A stretch of 64,000 bases of DNA, taken from contig JAGQDJ010000155.1 in the NCBI GenBank assembly GCA_022885665.1, forward strand, positions 1 through 64,000. Direction: 5' to 3'. Below the pieces are notes generated by a model. That model was not told where the DNA came from and made no database searches. It saw nothing but the letters and a program-made list of their open reading frames with translations. This document shows, piece by piece, positions 47,951-59,984 of the stretch. How positions within the stretch are numbered: position 1 is the first letter of the stretch; each line of letters begins with the position of its first letter. Both the position numbers and the translations under genes were made by a program. The DNA comes from Triops longicaudatus (Eukaryota; Arthropoda; Branchiopoda; Notostraca; Triopsidae).

Positions 47951-50567
47951 TATTAGTCTTTTTCATTAAAAATGTTTTCTACACGAAATATAAGTAGTCT
48001 GCAACACAGAGATTTATTTTTAATTTGATTAATTTTGTTTATAATCGTTTAAAATCACTTACAAAAGAAATAATGCTGGATGAGAAACTACTTTACTACA
48101 ATGGTGAGTTTTCTCGATTTCCTTAGTAGCTTTGGATTGTGAAAGTGAATTACGTTTTTGTCGACACTTTTTGGAAAAATTAGAGAATTACGTACGAAAT
48201 TTAACGTTTGAGTGATTTTAAATATTAAGTCCAATGCAGCTTTTAAGCGCAGAGCCGCGTAACGATTCAGGCTGTGCAAAAAAATAATTTTAAGAGATTT
48301 ACAAGCGTAGCGTCCCATGTCACCCTTGCGAACTGAGTTAATTTTGTATTTCGAGCATGTAGAAAAAATGTCACGTAAGTTTAGTGAGTAGACTCGTGGA
48401 AAAACGTGTGCTTTGCTGACTTTAAGTGCTCGCATTAACTGACTCGAAAACTGCATTTAAACGATGTGCAAGGAATGACACAAATTACATACAGTAATAG
48501 ATTAAAACGTTACGAAAAGATTTTGAAGTTCGGCTAAAATTTTGAATTTCATTTCTTGATAAACGCGCACGCAAAATAAATGAATTGAAAAGTGTGCAAG
48601 ATAAGGAAACTCGATTTATCAACAGCGAGTTCTCAATATTTAATTTCTTTGCTAAACTGACACAAAGAATGCTCTGAAGGACAAGAATCAACTAAATTTG
48701 TCAAATGTTGCGTGATTTGATCGACTTTGTTTCGTGCACGAGTATACGAAAGTGTGATACACGCTAGTGATTTTTTTCTTACTATTGACATAGCGTTTCT
48801 GCACACACGCAACTGTTCACTCGATTTTAAAGATTTTTAAAGATTTAAGGATTTTTATTTTAAAGATTTTTATTCAATTCATCAAAAGAAAAATTTTGCC
48901 GGCAACGACCTTGATGAGACGTTGCAATGGTAAGTTAAGCAAGCGAGAGATTACTCCAATCTTAGAAAGGAAGTCACTTGACAACAAGGCTAAGTAAACA
49001 ATATTCTCGGCAAAAGTTTATAATGAAGTAAGTTCGAAATTAGGGCCAGTTTACACAACCTAAATTGCTCTAGTTCACAGGGTACTCAGTACGTCACAAT
49101 TTGGGTTGACATACTGGCACAACTGGAACATCAATTATCCTAATTCGAACTTCTATTACCGCTCGATTATTGAAAATTCTCGAAATTGTGTACGAACTTT
49201 AATTAACATAAAATTTAAGGTAGCATACGTAAAAGGTAGTAAAAGTTAGCAAATATTTCGTAAATTAAGTTAAATCTAACTGTATTCCACGGCAACCAAG
49301 ACTGTGTAACAATTTTAACGATTCTGAGAAGATATTAAATTTACCGCTTTTTTATTTTTTAAATTTGCAAGTTAACATAAGAATCAAAATGTTTTTAAAT
49401 CTAGGTCTAACACAATACGCAGAATTATTTCAAAAAAGTAAAAAATAGAGTTCATTTATATTAACGAGTACTTTGCATTACCATAAATTCGAAATTGTAT
49501 TTTTATGTATTTTTCAAATCAAAACTATTTCTAACTAACGAAAATTGTTATTCAAAAACTTATACAAGTTATACATTGACGTACGCACCCCGTACCCAGG
49601 GGGTGTGTAGGGGTTTACCCCCCCCCCAAAAAAAAAAAAAATCCTGGATAGTCGTGGATGTACGCAATGGTAATGTAGTGCCATCTGTTCCACGCTTTTT
49701 ACAGAAAATTAAAATCTTGTTCATTTCTTGACAATTTTGTTCTTCATAATCTTGTTAATTTTCAGCCAAAAGACGCGTAAATAAAGTTCATACGAAAATA
49801 TTTATCAATAGTATAAATATTACTTCACGCACTTCCACAATCGTAGGAGAAATCTATTAATCTATAAAAAAACACACAGCTAATGGTAGGATTTGGCTTC
49901 AATGTATAATACAACTGACTGCGAACGCCATCTAACGAGCAATTACAACAGTTGTGGTATTTCATGCGCAAAGAGTGTGTAAACTTTACGGATAGGAAGA
50001 AGCTTCTATTTACACAACAAAAATTCCTAATTGACTTCAGAAAGCAAAAAATAAAATAATAAAAAAAAAATAAAATAAAAAAATCCTAATTTCAAAATTT
50101 ATTACGATGCTTTTGCACCTTTCGCTCCACAAATTCAGTAACTGCAATATTACTCAAAGGCATAAAAATATATAATTTACCACATAATCTTTCGCAACTT
50201 ATAAAATTTATTATCCTTCAATAAATGTTAAAAAATAGACTTTTGTTATCTTTTTTTAAATTGCAGCATTCGTTTAATGGTGTTTCGTTTCACGATGCAC
50301 TACTCCCTTTTCAATCCTTGAAAAATTGCTTTTATTTACCCTTTTTCGATACCTAAATCCAAATTAAACAAAGCGAACCATTTGAAAACAACTCAACAAT
50401 CTGAAATACGCTTTAATCGTCGCCTTTTCCTTCCTAAATTCGTTTTCCACGCTAACATTACAGTTCTACGTTTAACACCCAACTATCCGACAACAATATA
50501 AACGTTTTAAGCCTTCCACTGTCTTTTCCGCCATTTCCTATTTCAACGGTTCTCATTTTTAAAAGAA

Positions 50568-50574
50568 TATTAAC

Positions 50575-50648
<74 letters not shown>

Positions 50649-50683
50649 TAATAATAATAACAATAATAATAATATTTTTTTAA
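50568..50683. repeat. (AAT)n microsatellite
   Basis: An almost uninterrupted run of about 35 AAT units. Confidence 0.9.
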
Positions 50684-51328
50684 AAAAAAAAGTAAAAAGA
50701 AATAAATAGACCTATATTTTAAAGCCTAAATTCATTAAACCTCAGACAATTGATAGCTATTAAAAACACCATTTACGACCTTTTTTCTCCTTCTAATAAC
50801 CAAAATTAGTTGCCACGGCCATTAAATAACTCTAAACTTCCTAAATGACCTAAAAACTAACCTATACCATTGCTCGCCAATCAATAAAACACTTCTAATT
50901 CACTCTTTTCCCCCTGAAAAAGGTCGACACGATAAGTCTATTTCTTTCTGGCATTCAAACGGCGCCGTTAGCTATCTGCGTCTCGTTCCGCTAATTCATT
51001 ACGAAGGACGAATTACGGTCTTACGTCGAATTAGGCACGGACCTTACCAGGATATTAATCCCAAAAATTAAGCGTCGATGAACCCTACTATGCCTACGTC
51101 AAGGGTCATAATGACCATTTTCCCTATTTTTCTCCTCCATACGCCCCAAAAAATAGTCTAATAAACCTAGTCAATCGCGTAACACGTCATAGGCCCAAAA
51201 CAGCAGATGTTCACTGGGCAACAATGAGCAGGTGGACCCATTGAGTGTATAAAGGTGACGGTGATGAGGGAAGGTAAAAGCTACGGGGTGCACACACATG
51301 CAGCCAGGTAACTTTGTGTTGTAGTAAG

Positions 51329-51342
51329 GTCACCATAGCAAC
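51329..51342. promoter_or_regulatory. Candidate X-box upstream of Rfx
   Basis: GTCACCATAGCAAC fits the X-box consensus RYYNYYATRRNRAC on both strands. It lies 5.4 kb upstream of the Rfx ATG, beside a possible short first exon (51380-51406). Confidence 0.4.
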
Positions 51343-51379
51343 GCCATTGCAAGTCTTCTTCCCCCACGTTCTTCGTCAC

Positions 51380-51406
51380 CTGCAAATGACTAACGCGATC
51401 CGCCAT
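51380..51406 (-). CDS. Possible alternative first exon of Rfx
   Basis: An ATG at 51406 in good context (AAAATGGCGG-like) opens nine codons (MADRVSHLQ) and ends at a phase-0 donor CAG|GTGACG. It would splice in frame to Rfx exon 2 (acceptor before 34995), replacing the 32 residues of exon 1. This is weakly supported: the unit is very short and no transcript is available. Confidence 0.2.
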
Positions 51407-54095
51407 TTCGTTAAAACGCACCAAAAAATTTCAAACTAGAAGCTAAAATTGTCCACTTAAAATTTAAAACTGCTGAAAAAAATGAGGAAAGTTTTCAGTG
51501 CTGAAATTTGACCCTCCTATAAATTGTAGTTTCAGAGAAAGGCTTCATTTGGGACGTAATAAAAAGAATAAAATTAAGGAAAAAATTTGGGGGCTTAGAA
51601 CTAAAGTCCCTATTCATTGCTAGCTTTCAAAAGAAGGGATGAATAGCAGTAGATTACAATTTGTGGTTACATTTCCTTGTCACGTCTTTAAGTTTAGGCC
51701 TCTGGAGCTTGTCCTGTAATTTAACACGCAAAGGATAGTGAAATTATACCGTGCACGCATCAACTAATAAAAATCGAAAAACGAAAACTGAGGCTAAACA
51801 TCGACATTAGTTGAAATACAGCAGAAAGAATTGAAAACTTAACTAATATAACTAAGATTAAATCACGGAATAATTAAAATGCAGTGGAAACAAATTCCAA
51901 GTAAAATTAATTATAAGTAAATTTGATAAACGATAAGTTATTTTAAAGCTTAAATATTAGCACTCAAACGTTAAATTAAAAACCTTTCAGAAGATTAGAA
52001 TACCTAGACGTGCCTGAAAGCGCTTCGAAACGATTTTATTAATTAAGAAAAAAATGTGTTCTATAGCCTCAAATATTTACAGAAATTAGAAATTCCGAGA
52101 ATTAACACGACGATTATTTAAAAATTATGTGAAAAACTCTTTCTTTAATTAATTTTAAACACTTTTAAAATTTAAAATCAGACTAGATAAGAAAAATTAA
52201 GAAAAATTCTCTCTAAACTGCTTAAAAGCGGTTCAAATGTGGAATAACACTAAAACTAACTAAAAGTTAATACTTAAGTTATCCAGAATTGCGAAAAAAT
52301 CTTTAAAACCTTCGTGGAACACTTAAACACGAAATAGCACTGAAAATTAAGCAAGAATGATCACACAGACGTTAAAAAAATGAAATAAAAATCTTCCAAG
52401 TTGACTACAAACTCTTAAATGCGAAATAGCACTAAACACCAAATATACGTTTAAACTACGGTTTAAAAATAAAAATATAAAAATGCTTTAAACACATTTA
52501 AGTACAAACTAGCACCAAACATGGTTTTCTGCCTATTTTGAGTTCACGAGCAGGTTTTGGCATTGGGCGCAGTTCTGGCGAAAAAGCCAACAGAAACTAT
52601 TTTGTAGCACGCCATTGTGTGGGTTTGTTTTGCTGTGAAACGCTGGGAAAGGGTTTGAGGGTTTGGGTCGACGTTTGGCTAATCTTAATTGCGAAAGAAG
52701 GGCAATTGGTTGTGCTAGAAGAACAAGTGAGTGAAGCTGGCAATAAGCTTATGCTTTGGATTCAAGAAAATTGTGTTATTTACCTGGTGATGTTGTTGGC
52801 AACAAGGAACCGCCGTGACTATGGCTACTGTTGCTTAGACGACCGCTGGGTAACTTTGACGTGTGGCCGGGCAACAGGAAAAGGCTGGAGAAAGGAGGCG
52901 ACAAGGCATCCATACATACACAGTGTGGGCGACGGGAGAGGTTGGTGCTTCGGGCACGCGCAAAACCAGACTGCATTTGTAGGATTAGCAACAAAGAAAA
53001 AGCCCACAGCTTTCAGTTTCTTACCAGTGCTGGATGATACCGCTTATTAGGGACGATCCATTAAGTGTGGACAGAATGCGGGTTTGGAACAAGAAAAGGA
53101 AGAGGGTCCATGTAGCTTCGAATCTTTTTAAGATTGTTTATTCCGTGCGCTCGTCGGCTGTGTGACGCTTGGTCCCAGGCGTGGCCTTGGCCTGTACCGC
53201 CACCGGGTGGGAGGCTTGGCAAGAGGGGTTTGGGAAAGGGACACTTTTTCGTAACGTTGGTTTTGCGCACCTCTGCTGACTATGGTCTGGCGTCCGTTCT
53301 GTTTCCCATCTTACGGATAGCATTTGGCAAAGGAATAAAAAAATATCATGGAGGAAAAGTGACCCGTTTGGAACACTGATTGCCTAGCGGGGAATTTAAA
53401 TTTGCTTGGGCTGCAATTCTCACGGTAGACGTAGTACAGTGCAATAAGACAAGCAAATAAACTTTAAAACGGGAAAAAATATACAAAATATGAAAGGCGA
53501 CACTGCAATTTATTTGAATTATCTACGGTCTTTTTAAAACATTCAAAACTTAACTTCAAGAGTGAACAATCCAAAAGTCTTGGGCTACAAATGCAACAAG
53601 CCAGGAAATCGCTCAAGCTAATGCCTCCTGAGCTTCTTTCTTTCGAACCTCATTATGATACTTGTTTTGTATATATCGTATAATACGTACGAATCTATAT
53701 TACGAATACTATGTAATGTACGTATTATTCGTACGAAAATCAAAGCTAATTAACTGCAATTATTTCACTCTGAAACAAAGTCACACGTTCACAAAATTCA
53801 ATGAATATGGGAAAACTTTGTATGAAAAGAAAAAATCCAGAAGAAAATTAACAAAAATTAAATATGCAGCTATTTGTCAGAAAAAGTCTTAACGTTTTCG
53901 TTTTCAAGTTTACGAAAACTAACTGAAAAGTGTGCAAAAATGGTTTCTGTGTGAAACGTAAGCCGAAGAACAATTTCCTACAAGCTGATCTATAAGGACT
54001 CTAAAGCGAGTATCCAGTAAACACAAAAATTCAAAAGTTATGCTCCTGAGTATTTGCACACTTTGAGGAGCCTTTACTCATTTTGGTCATTCAGC

Positions 54096-54101
54096 TTTAT
54101 T
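54096..54101 (-). other. Candidate polyadenylation signal of receptor C
   Basis: AATAAA on the minus strand, about 185 nt after the stop codon of the receptor gene ending at 54286. Confidence 0.4.
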
Positions 54102-54285
54102 TTTCGTTTCCTGAAGCTCGGTGTAACTCCTTTAATTACCGGAACACCACTGTCTCTAGTGAGTGTGTTTTTATGTTGCAGTATTGTCTGTACAAGAAAT
54201 CGAAACCATTTATAAAAAAACTGTCCAAGTTGTGCCATCCTTTCTCTATCGAAAATGTTTGGGATTAATTGCTTTTAGGTAAGTC

Positions 54286-56501
54286 TTAGTCGGAGTAATC
54301 AATTGTGGCGTACACATTTTCCTTTGATGCATTTGCGTAAAGGCTTTGTAGATTTTGGTAATTAGACGGTGACGAGTATTCCGACGGCGAATAGTTCTGG
54401 CTCACGACCAACGGGTATTGCACTGTTGGAGGTAACACGGGCATCCTATTTAAAAAATAAAAAAACACTCTTTAATGCAACGAACAAAACTCTTTAATCA
54501 CAGGCTAACAATCTTACGTAGAAAAACAGCTATTGTTCTCAGAACCCATATCAGAGCCACCATTGTTTGAATTACCAATCGGACCTTGGTTTACCAACGG
54601 CATCATAGATGGAGCGACCTGTTTCTTGCCCCTAGGCAACAAAGAAATTATGTAAAAATTATTCCTTCTACTGTTATTTGTTTTCTCCAAACTATAAACC
54701 CAACACAGAATTTTAATATCCCTCTACCAATCTCTCCGGTTAAGGCGCATATTGATTTGCCCTTTTGTGTTTCAGTTATTTGTACATAACCACTGACTAG
54801 TTAATATTTGCAATAAACACAAGATCGTCAATAGGCTGTAAGCCTACGACGTTGCTTATTATAAAAGCAAATAAACATATTGCCAACACTCGAAGAACTA
54901 CTAAATGTTTACCATCGCTTCTTGTAACACCAGGCCACGCCCAACACCGTCAAAATTGCTATAATACAACCAACGCTTATCATCGCTGCCTTAAGGTCTG
55001 CAACATATGAAAACATTTCATACGTGACAAAAGTATACGTTTTCTCTATACATATGTGTGACACGTTAAAAGTACCTGAATCTACTACGCATAATGGCAA
55101 ACGTGGTGGCCAAGCAATCTCTGGGTACTTAGACGTGTCGCATTGCTGCTCAGCTTTGCCATGAAGAACGTACCCTGGCTTGCATTCGTACTTTGCTTCC
55201 GTTGGACTCGTAACGGACACCAAACCGTTCAAGGGGACCGGAGGCGTACCACAGTTAACTTCTGCATTTAAAATCAAACAAAGAAAAGCTACAGAACTGA
55301 CCGAGTTAGCGTCAAACCTACCCGAGCTTGCTACGACAAATCCGTTCTTCTCCATATGTAGCTCAATAGTCACTGGCTTGATACTATCGAAAGTAGATGG
55401 CTCTTTGAGGGTAACTTCGATTTTGACACCATCAAAAGGCATAGTGGAAACGCAATCAAAGTCGCCTGATGGTAATGGCGGACACTGGACAAAATTACTC
55501 GGTTCTGGATTTTGAGTGAATCTTAGCGTTTTCTGGATGAGCGGTACGTTGTTCTTGTGCTTATCTTTCGCAGTAATATTGCCTAAATATAAAGGAAATG
55601 AATATCAGAAGCATAAAATACCGAAACGAATTTTAGAAATAATGCCGACTACAATGTTTATAAACACGAAAGTAAAGAACAATAGTCAAGTATGAAAATT
55701 AAGCCACAGCTAAGACGCCCAACTGGAATGTACTAAAGACTTCTTTGTAAGTATTATTAACAGTAACTGATAAACGAAACATGAGTTAGGTTTTCAAAAA
55801 ATTTAAAATTTTCTGTTAACTATGCAATTATTAATAAATATGTACTAAGAAATTCAGAATACGTGTTACTTTCTTAAAATTCTTATGCAAAATTTCAACT
55901 GAATTGAAATACTTTCGAGTGCAGTGTGTGGTACCTTGGAAGGAAATGAGGGCGCGCTGCGTGGCTTCATTGAGGAAAACGTGGAAGAAAACTTTCTCAT
56001 TCATGTAGCACATAGTGTGTAGATGTTTGCCTCCTTGCTGGATTTGCCTAACGTCACAGTCACCACCCCCAAACCATAATTTGTACCCGTAGGCTAAATT
56101 GCGCACTAAAATTTTAAATAAAAATATTTAGTGAGCTTGTTGCGATAAAAAAAAAGAAAAAAAATAAACATTCTGATTTTTGAAATTACAACAAACAGGT
56201 GATCGCCCAGTCCATTCCCCGTCAACACATGTGAGTGTATTTTGACCACAGAGTTTGTACTCAGATTCACAAGTGATTTGAACTACATCACGGTGGTCGT
56301 AAACTGATCTATTTGAGCTTAACTGCCCATTGGCAGGTTTTGGTGGTGCGCCACATTGTTCAGAGGCTACTGTGTTGAGAAATACAAAAAAAAAAAAAAA
56401 AAATGTATGTTTTTATGAAAATGTAGATTTTAATGTTGGAAGGTAAACGTACAAGATATTTCAGAAGAAATTATGCACACTAGCACAATAACAGGCCACA
56501 T
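54286..56501 (-). CDS. Sushi-domain type I receptor with ITIM-type tail (array copy C)
   Basis: Eight exons join in phase into 401 aa: 56453-56501, 56190-56369, 55935-56105, 55322-55582, 55076-55261, 54913-54997, 54518-54631, 54286-54445. A signal peptide (MWPVIVLVCII...) precedes a sushi domain (about 20-75, four Cys, EWTG before the last). Residues 76-220 form an unassigned domain that starts LRNLAYG and ends NGFVV. The second sushi domain (CGTPPVPLNG, PGYVLHGK) is followed by a membrane helix (about 286-306) and Lys-Lys-Arg. The tail has seven tyrosines in exon 8: Tyr359 in VQYPLV and Tyr378 in SNYQNL fit (I/V/L/S)xYxx(I/L/V), and Tyr394 lies in YATI. Role inferred: cell-surface receptor signalling through SH2 proteins. 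Ectodomain introns are phase 1, tail introns phase 2. I do not recognise a named family. Confidence 0.85.
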
Positions 56502-57074
56502 GACCGAACAGCTTAGAATGCGTGTAGGTGACTAACATTTCAATCTTGGGCTCAAAATATTCCGTTGACAAGCTCAGTGCTTCCTTTCCCAAAGCGGAAA
56601 ATGGCTTCCGTGTTTCCGTTATTTTGGTAAAAAAATTTGTCGGTTTCAAAATGTATCAGAATCTTTACATCCACAGTTGGGGATTTTCTACGTCATTTGG
56701 TGCAAGTGTTTCCGGATCTGTGGCTTGAACGAAAGGTAAAAATGTCCGCAAGTGGCCCAATTGCAACGTACACAAAATAGTAACAAAAATGGTAATTTTT
56801 GAACGAAAGTGTTTTTGAACCAAACAAAAACCATGGCTGTGTAAAACAACGCAAGCTAGTCGTGAAATAAGTTTTAGGTAGAATAAATAAAAACTGTTGA
56901 TCTTGATTGTCAGAATAGCCTTGAAAACAGAAATCTTTAACACTGCAACAACTTTTGAAACATTTAATGTTCCGGAAAAGAGCGGCTAACCATACATAAA
57001 CATATAGCAGCAAACCACATGTATCAATGTAACACAAATCTTTAACACCCTTAATCAATACCCTTAATTTATAA

Positions 57075-57080
57075 TTTATT
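57075..57080 (-). other. Candidate polyadenylation signal of receptor D
   Basis: AATAAA on the minus strand about 75 nt after the stop codon of the tail exon at 57155-57293. Its position suggests that exon was once, or still is, the end of the transcript. Confidence 0.45.
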
Positions 57081-57154
57081 TATCATTATTATTGTTACAA
57101 TTTTACGCACACCGAGCCAGTAAAACAAAAAGTTTTGGCAACCCGTTAATTAAA

Positions 57155-57293
57155 TTAGCATTTACGTATTACATCAACGTATTCGTAATCGTGATCTACG
57201 TTCTCATATAATAATTGGGGTGAATGCCTAGATTGCATGTAGCTGTTTTTCATGTACCATGTATTCGTAACGGCAGGTGGTAATGGGAGTGGC
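57155..57293 (-). pseudogene. Tyrosine-tail exon of receptor D, probably disconnected
   Basis: The acceptor CTAG|G opens 46 codons to a stop at 57155, homologous in place to exon 8 of copies B and C. Its start PLPLPPAV resembles their LPPTPVQ, but the rest has diverged. Tyrosine motifs include LLYENV, which fits the ITIM consensus, and YVDV. The frame is open, but the preceding exon has lost its donor and no other donor there gives the required phase 2. It may be a fresh relic or be reached by unseen splicing. Confidence 0.55.
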
Positions 57294-57348
57294 CTAGTAT
57301 TAAAATATTATTAAAATTTTCTCATTCTCGTTAGAACAATAAAATGTT

Positions 57349-59086
57349 TTATCTTTCCCAATCGTAGTTCTCGGAGTTACCGCTTTTCGAACCGTCACTA
57401 GGTGGACGTTCGATCATGGATATTCCAGTTGGAAGCATTTGGTTCTGCTCCCTAGGGCAAAAAGCAGAAAAATCTTATGTCTAAAAAAATAATGTACTAA
57501 AATATATTTTTTAAAACTTTTCAAGACTTAACTCAGCCTCAATGCTGTTAACTACTGCAAACATATTAAAGATTTTTTTTTAAGAACAAGTACCGAGTCT
57601 TCTTGCAAAACCATATTATTCCACCCACCACCAAGATTACGACAATACAACTGTTGGTGACGACTACAGCAATGACGACTATAATCAAAAACAGGAATCA
57701 AAAATAAAAGCATCTCAAGAATATTTCGTCACTATTTCTTTGTACTTGTGCTAGAGATGGTTGAAGGCTCTTCCGTATTCACTTGCACGTTTTTCGGACT
57801 TTCAATGCAAAGTGGAGTGCTAGACTTCCACTCGATTTCTGGATAATTGCTGATGTCACAGGTTTGCACAGATTTGCCGTGAAGAATGTAGCCAGGCGAG
57901 CAAGTGTATATAACGTCTGTTGAATTTGCCTGCATCGATGCTGAACCGTGAAGCGGAGACGGCGGTGTGCCACAGTCTTTGTCGTCTGCGGAACGTTACT
58001 TAGAAAATCATGGTCTGTAAAAGCGTACTGACAACAATACCTGAAAGACTTGCTACGACAAAACCATTGGTCTCAATCTGAAGATTAACTTGTACGTTAT
58101 TGTTGGTCACGTCGATATTTTTGTTCAAGAGTTCAATTTGGACTTTGGCTCCTATGAATGGTCTTCCGTCGGGAGAATTACAGTCGAAGTAATCACCTGA
58201 TGGTGATTTTGGACATGGCTGATATAAATGGGGATCATCAACATTATTGAATGCTACCACAGTTTGATCAAATGCGAGGTGGTTGTTATTTTGGTCCGTT
58301 ACACTGAAACTACCTACAAACGAAAATTGTGCAAGATAATGTGTTGCGATGTCGAGAAAAATTGGAAAAAGTAAGTATAGTTCGGAATATTATTCAACGT
58401 AAATAAGTTGGAACGCGGTTCGCCGTTGCATCAACGAGAAATTAAATATTGAAAAAAATACGCCAATGGGCGTTTAAGGCGTTGCAATTAAGGCATTTAA
58501 AAAAAACTAAATTATGATTTTGTAGGTACTGTACTTTACTTACCGTGAAAATATACATACGCATGCTTGAAGCTTTTTTCTAAGTTCATATCAAAGAAAA
58601 ATGATTCGCTAGCATTCTTAACACGATAAGTGAAATTCCCTCCATGTGGCTTCATCTGTCCGCCGCTAGGTGATCCAAAGTGTGTGATGCTACGGCCATA
58701 CGCCACATTCCGCACTGAAGAAAGATTTTAAAAGATTACGAAGAAAGACTTTATATATTAGAAAATCTTTACAGCAAACTGGTGGTTTGCCCAACCACGA
58801 GCTTTTGTTGCAGGTTTGAATGCCCTTTTCTTTGCCAAAAAGAAAATAGTTTTTTTCGCAAATCGCGTGAACCTTGTCGCCATAATTGTACAACGGTTTG
58901 TCCGGCCGAAGCTGACCATGGGAAGGTTTCGCGGGCACTCCACATTCTTCTAAGGCGACTGTATATTTTTTAAAAATAAATAATTAGGTTTTCGGCTTAG
59001 AAGCGATGAAAGCTGTACTTACGAGTGATACTAGGAAAAGAATAAATTAAGAAAAATGTGCAAGCTAAACGAAGAACTCTCCACAT
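57349..59086 (-). CDS. Sushi-domain type I receptor with truncated tail (array copy D)
   Basis: Seven exons give 373 aa: 59023-59086, 58773-58958, 58544-58714, 58041-58313, 57746-57985, 57594-57678, and 57349-57451 read through to a TAA. Signal peptide (MWRVLRLACTFFLIY...), sushi 1 (CGVPAKPSHG...), the unassigned middle domain (about 84-231, VAYGRSITHFGSPSGG to NGFVV), sushi 2 (CGTPPSPLHG, PGYILHGK), a Thr/Ser-rich stalk, a membrane helix (about 313-333) and Cys-Lys-Lys. In exon 7 the splice donor seen in copies B and C is missing: TAC is followed directly by GATTG where they have GTAAGATTG. The frame then ends after about 34 tail residues with a single tyrosine. Ectodomain and promoter resemble copy B most. 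Role inferred: same receptor family without the tyrosine tail. Confidence 0.75.
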
Positions 59087-59170
59087 AGTTGAACGACTCT
59101 ACTGTCATGCGACTGTTTCCATACTAATGGAAAGAAGTTCGATTTTGAAGGGCAAAAAGTCCCCGAAACA

Positions 59171-59189
59171 CAGGAAAAAGCGTTTCCTG
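59171..59189. promoter_or_regulatory. Conserved promoter palindrome of receptor D
   Basis: CAGGAA-N7-TTCCTG, 85-103 nt upstream of the ATG at 59086. The same palindrome with the same spacer length stands 88-106 nt upstream of the copy B ATG. The paired GGAA cores would suit ETS-type factors, but this is inference. Confidence 0.4.
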
Positions 59190-59984
59190 ATTTGCGTAAC
59201 GAATTGGGGAATCGCGCGATATGCCTGTGACCACATGATTCAGTGATTTACGACGTGATTAAAAGGCTTCTGTATGTATATGAAATTTAATATACATTAA
59301 AATTATCTGTATAGTAAAATATTTAGAACATGAATAGAGTAAGAAATAGCCTAAAACGTAAGTAATTTCCATTAGTCAACGTAGCTTGCATTCTGACAGA
59401 AAAGCCTCTAGAGGGACGTGACAATTGACACGTCGGACAAATCGTACAACAGTCATTTCTAAAGAACTGCAAACGTTTCGGGAAAAAAAGATACTTGAAA
59501 AATATGAAAAGTCCCACATAGGGAAAGTTTCTTCGAAATACAGTAAGGTTAACAGAAAAATATTCCATCTGTAGCATTCTTAATTTATTTCACTTTTTTT
59601 TATAAAAATAGGTCCAATCGATTCCATTGTACTTCACAATAACAAAATAAATTGCCCTATGCAACAACACGCCATCTGTGGGTTAAGCTTGGGACTACGC
59701 GTCGAAAACTTTCGAAAGAGCTTGGGTGATGGCGCTCGTGCAACTGTCATCGCGTCTAGGGAAGTTTGTTTGTATCATTTTTACTTAGAACTATTGTACA
59801 GCTCATTGCATGTATCGAAAATTGTGTATAATGAGAAAAGTCCATATCCTTAATCTGCACCTAAAAAGACAAACACGTTTATAGCAAGCATATGGTACCA
59901 CCGCCATTCTAGCACTGTCAATGCCAGTTCTATAAGAAATATCCCGAGTAGCTCAAGAACTGAAACATAATTTTTGTACAGAGC

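Larger units (their letters stand above)
46085..54285. other. Intergenic region upstream of Rfx, downstream of the receptor array
   Basis: It holds a minisatellite, a long (AAT)n tract, a candidate X-box, and possible upstream Rfx exons near 51.4 and 52.8 kb. A GC-richer patch spans 52.5-53.4 kb. No gene with a recognisable product was seen. Confidence 0.55.

Noticed and set aside
52538..53050. 170-codon open frame on the plus strand
   Set aside because: No recognisable domain and odd composition. The same patch has long frames on both strands, as expected from its higher GC content.
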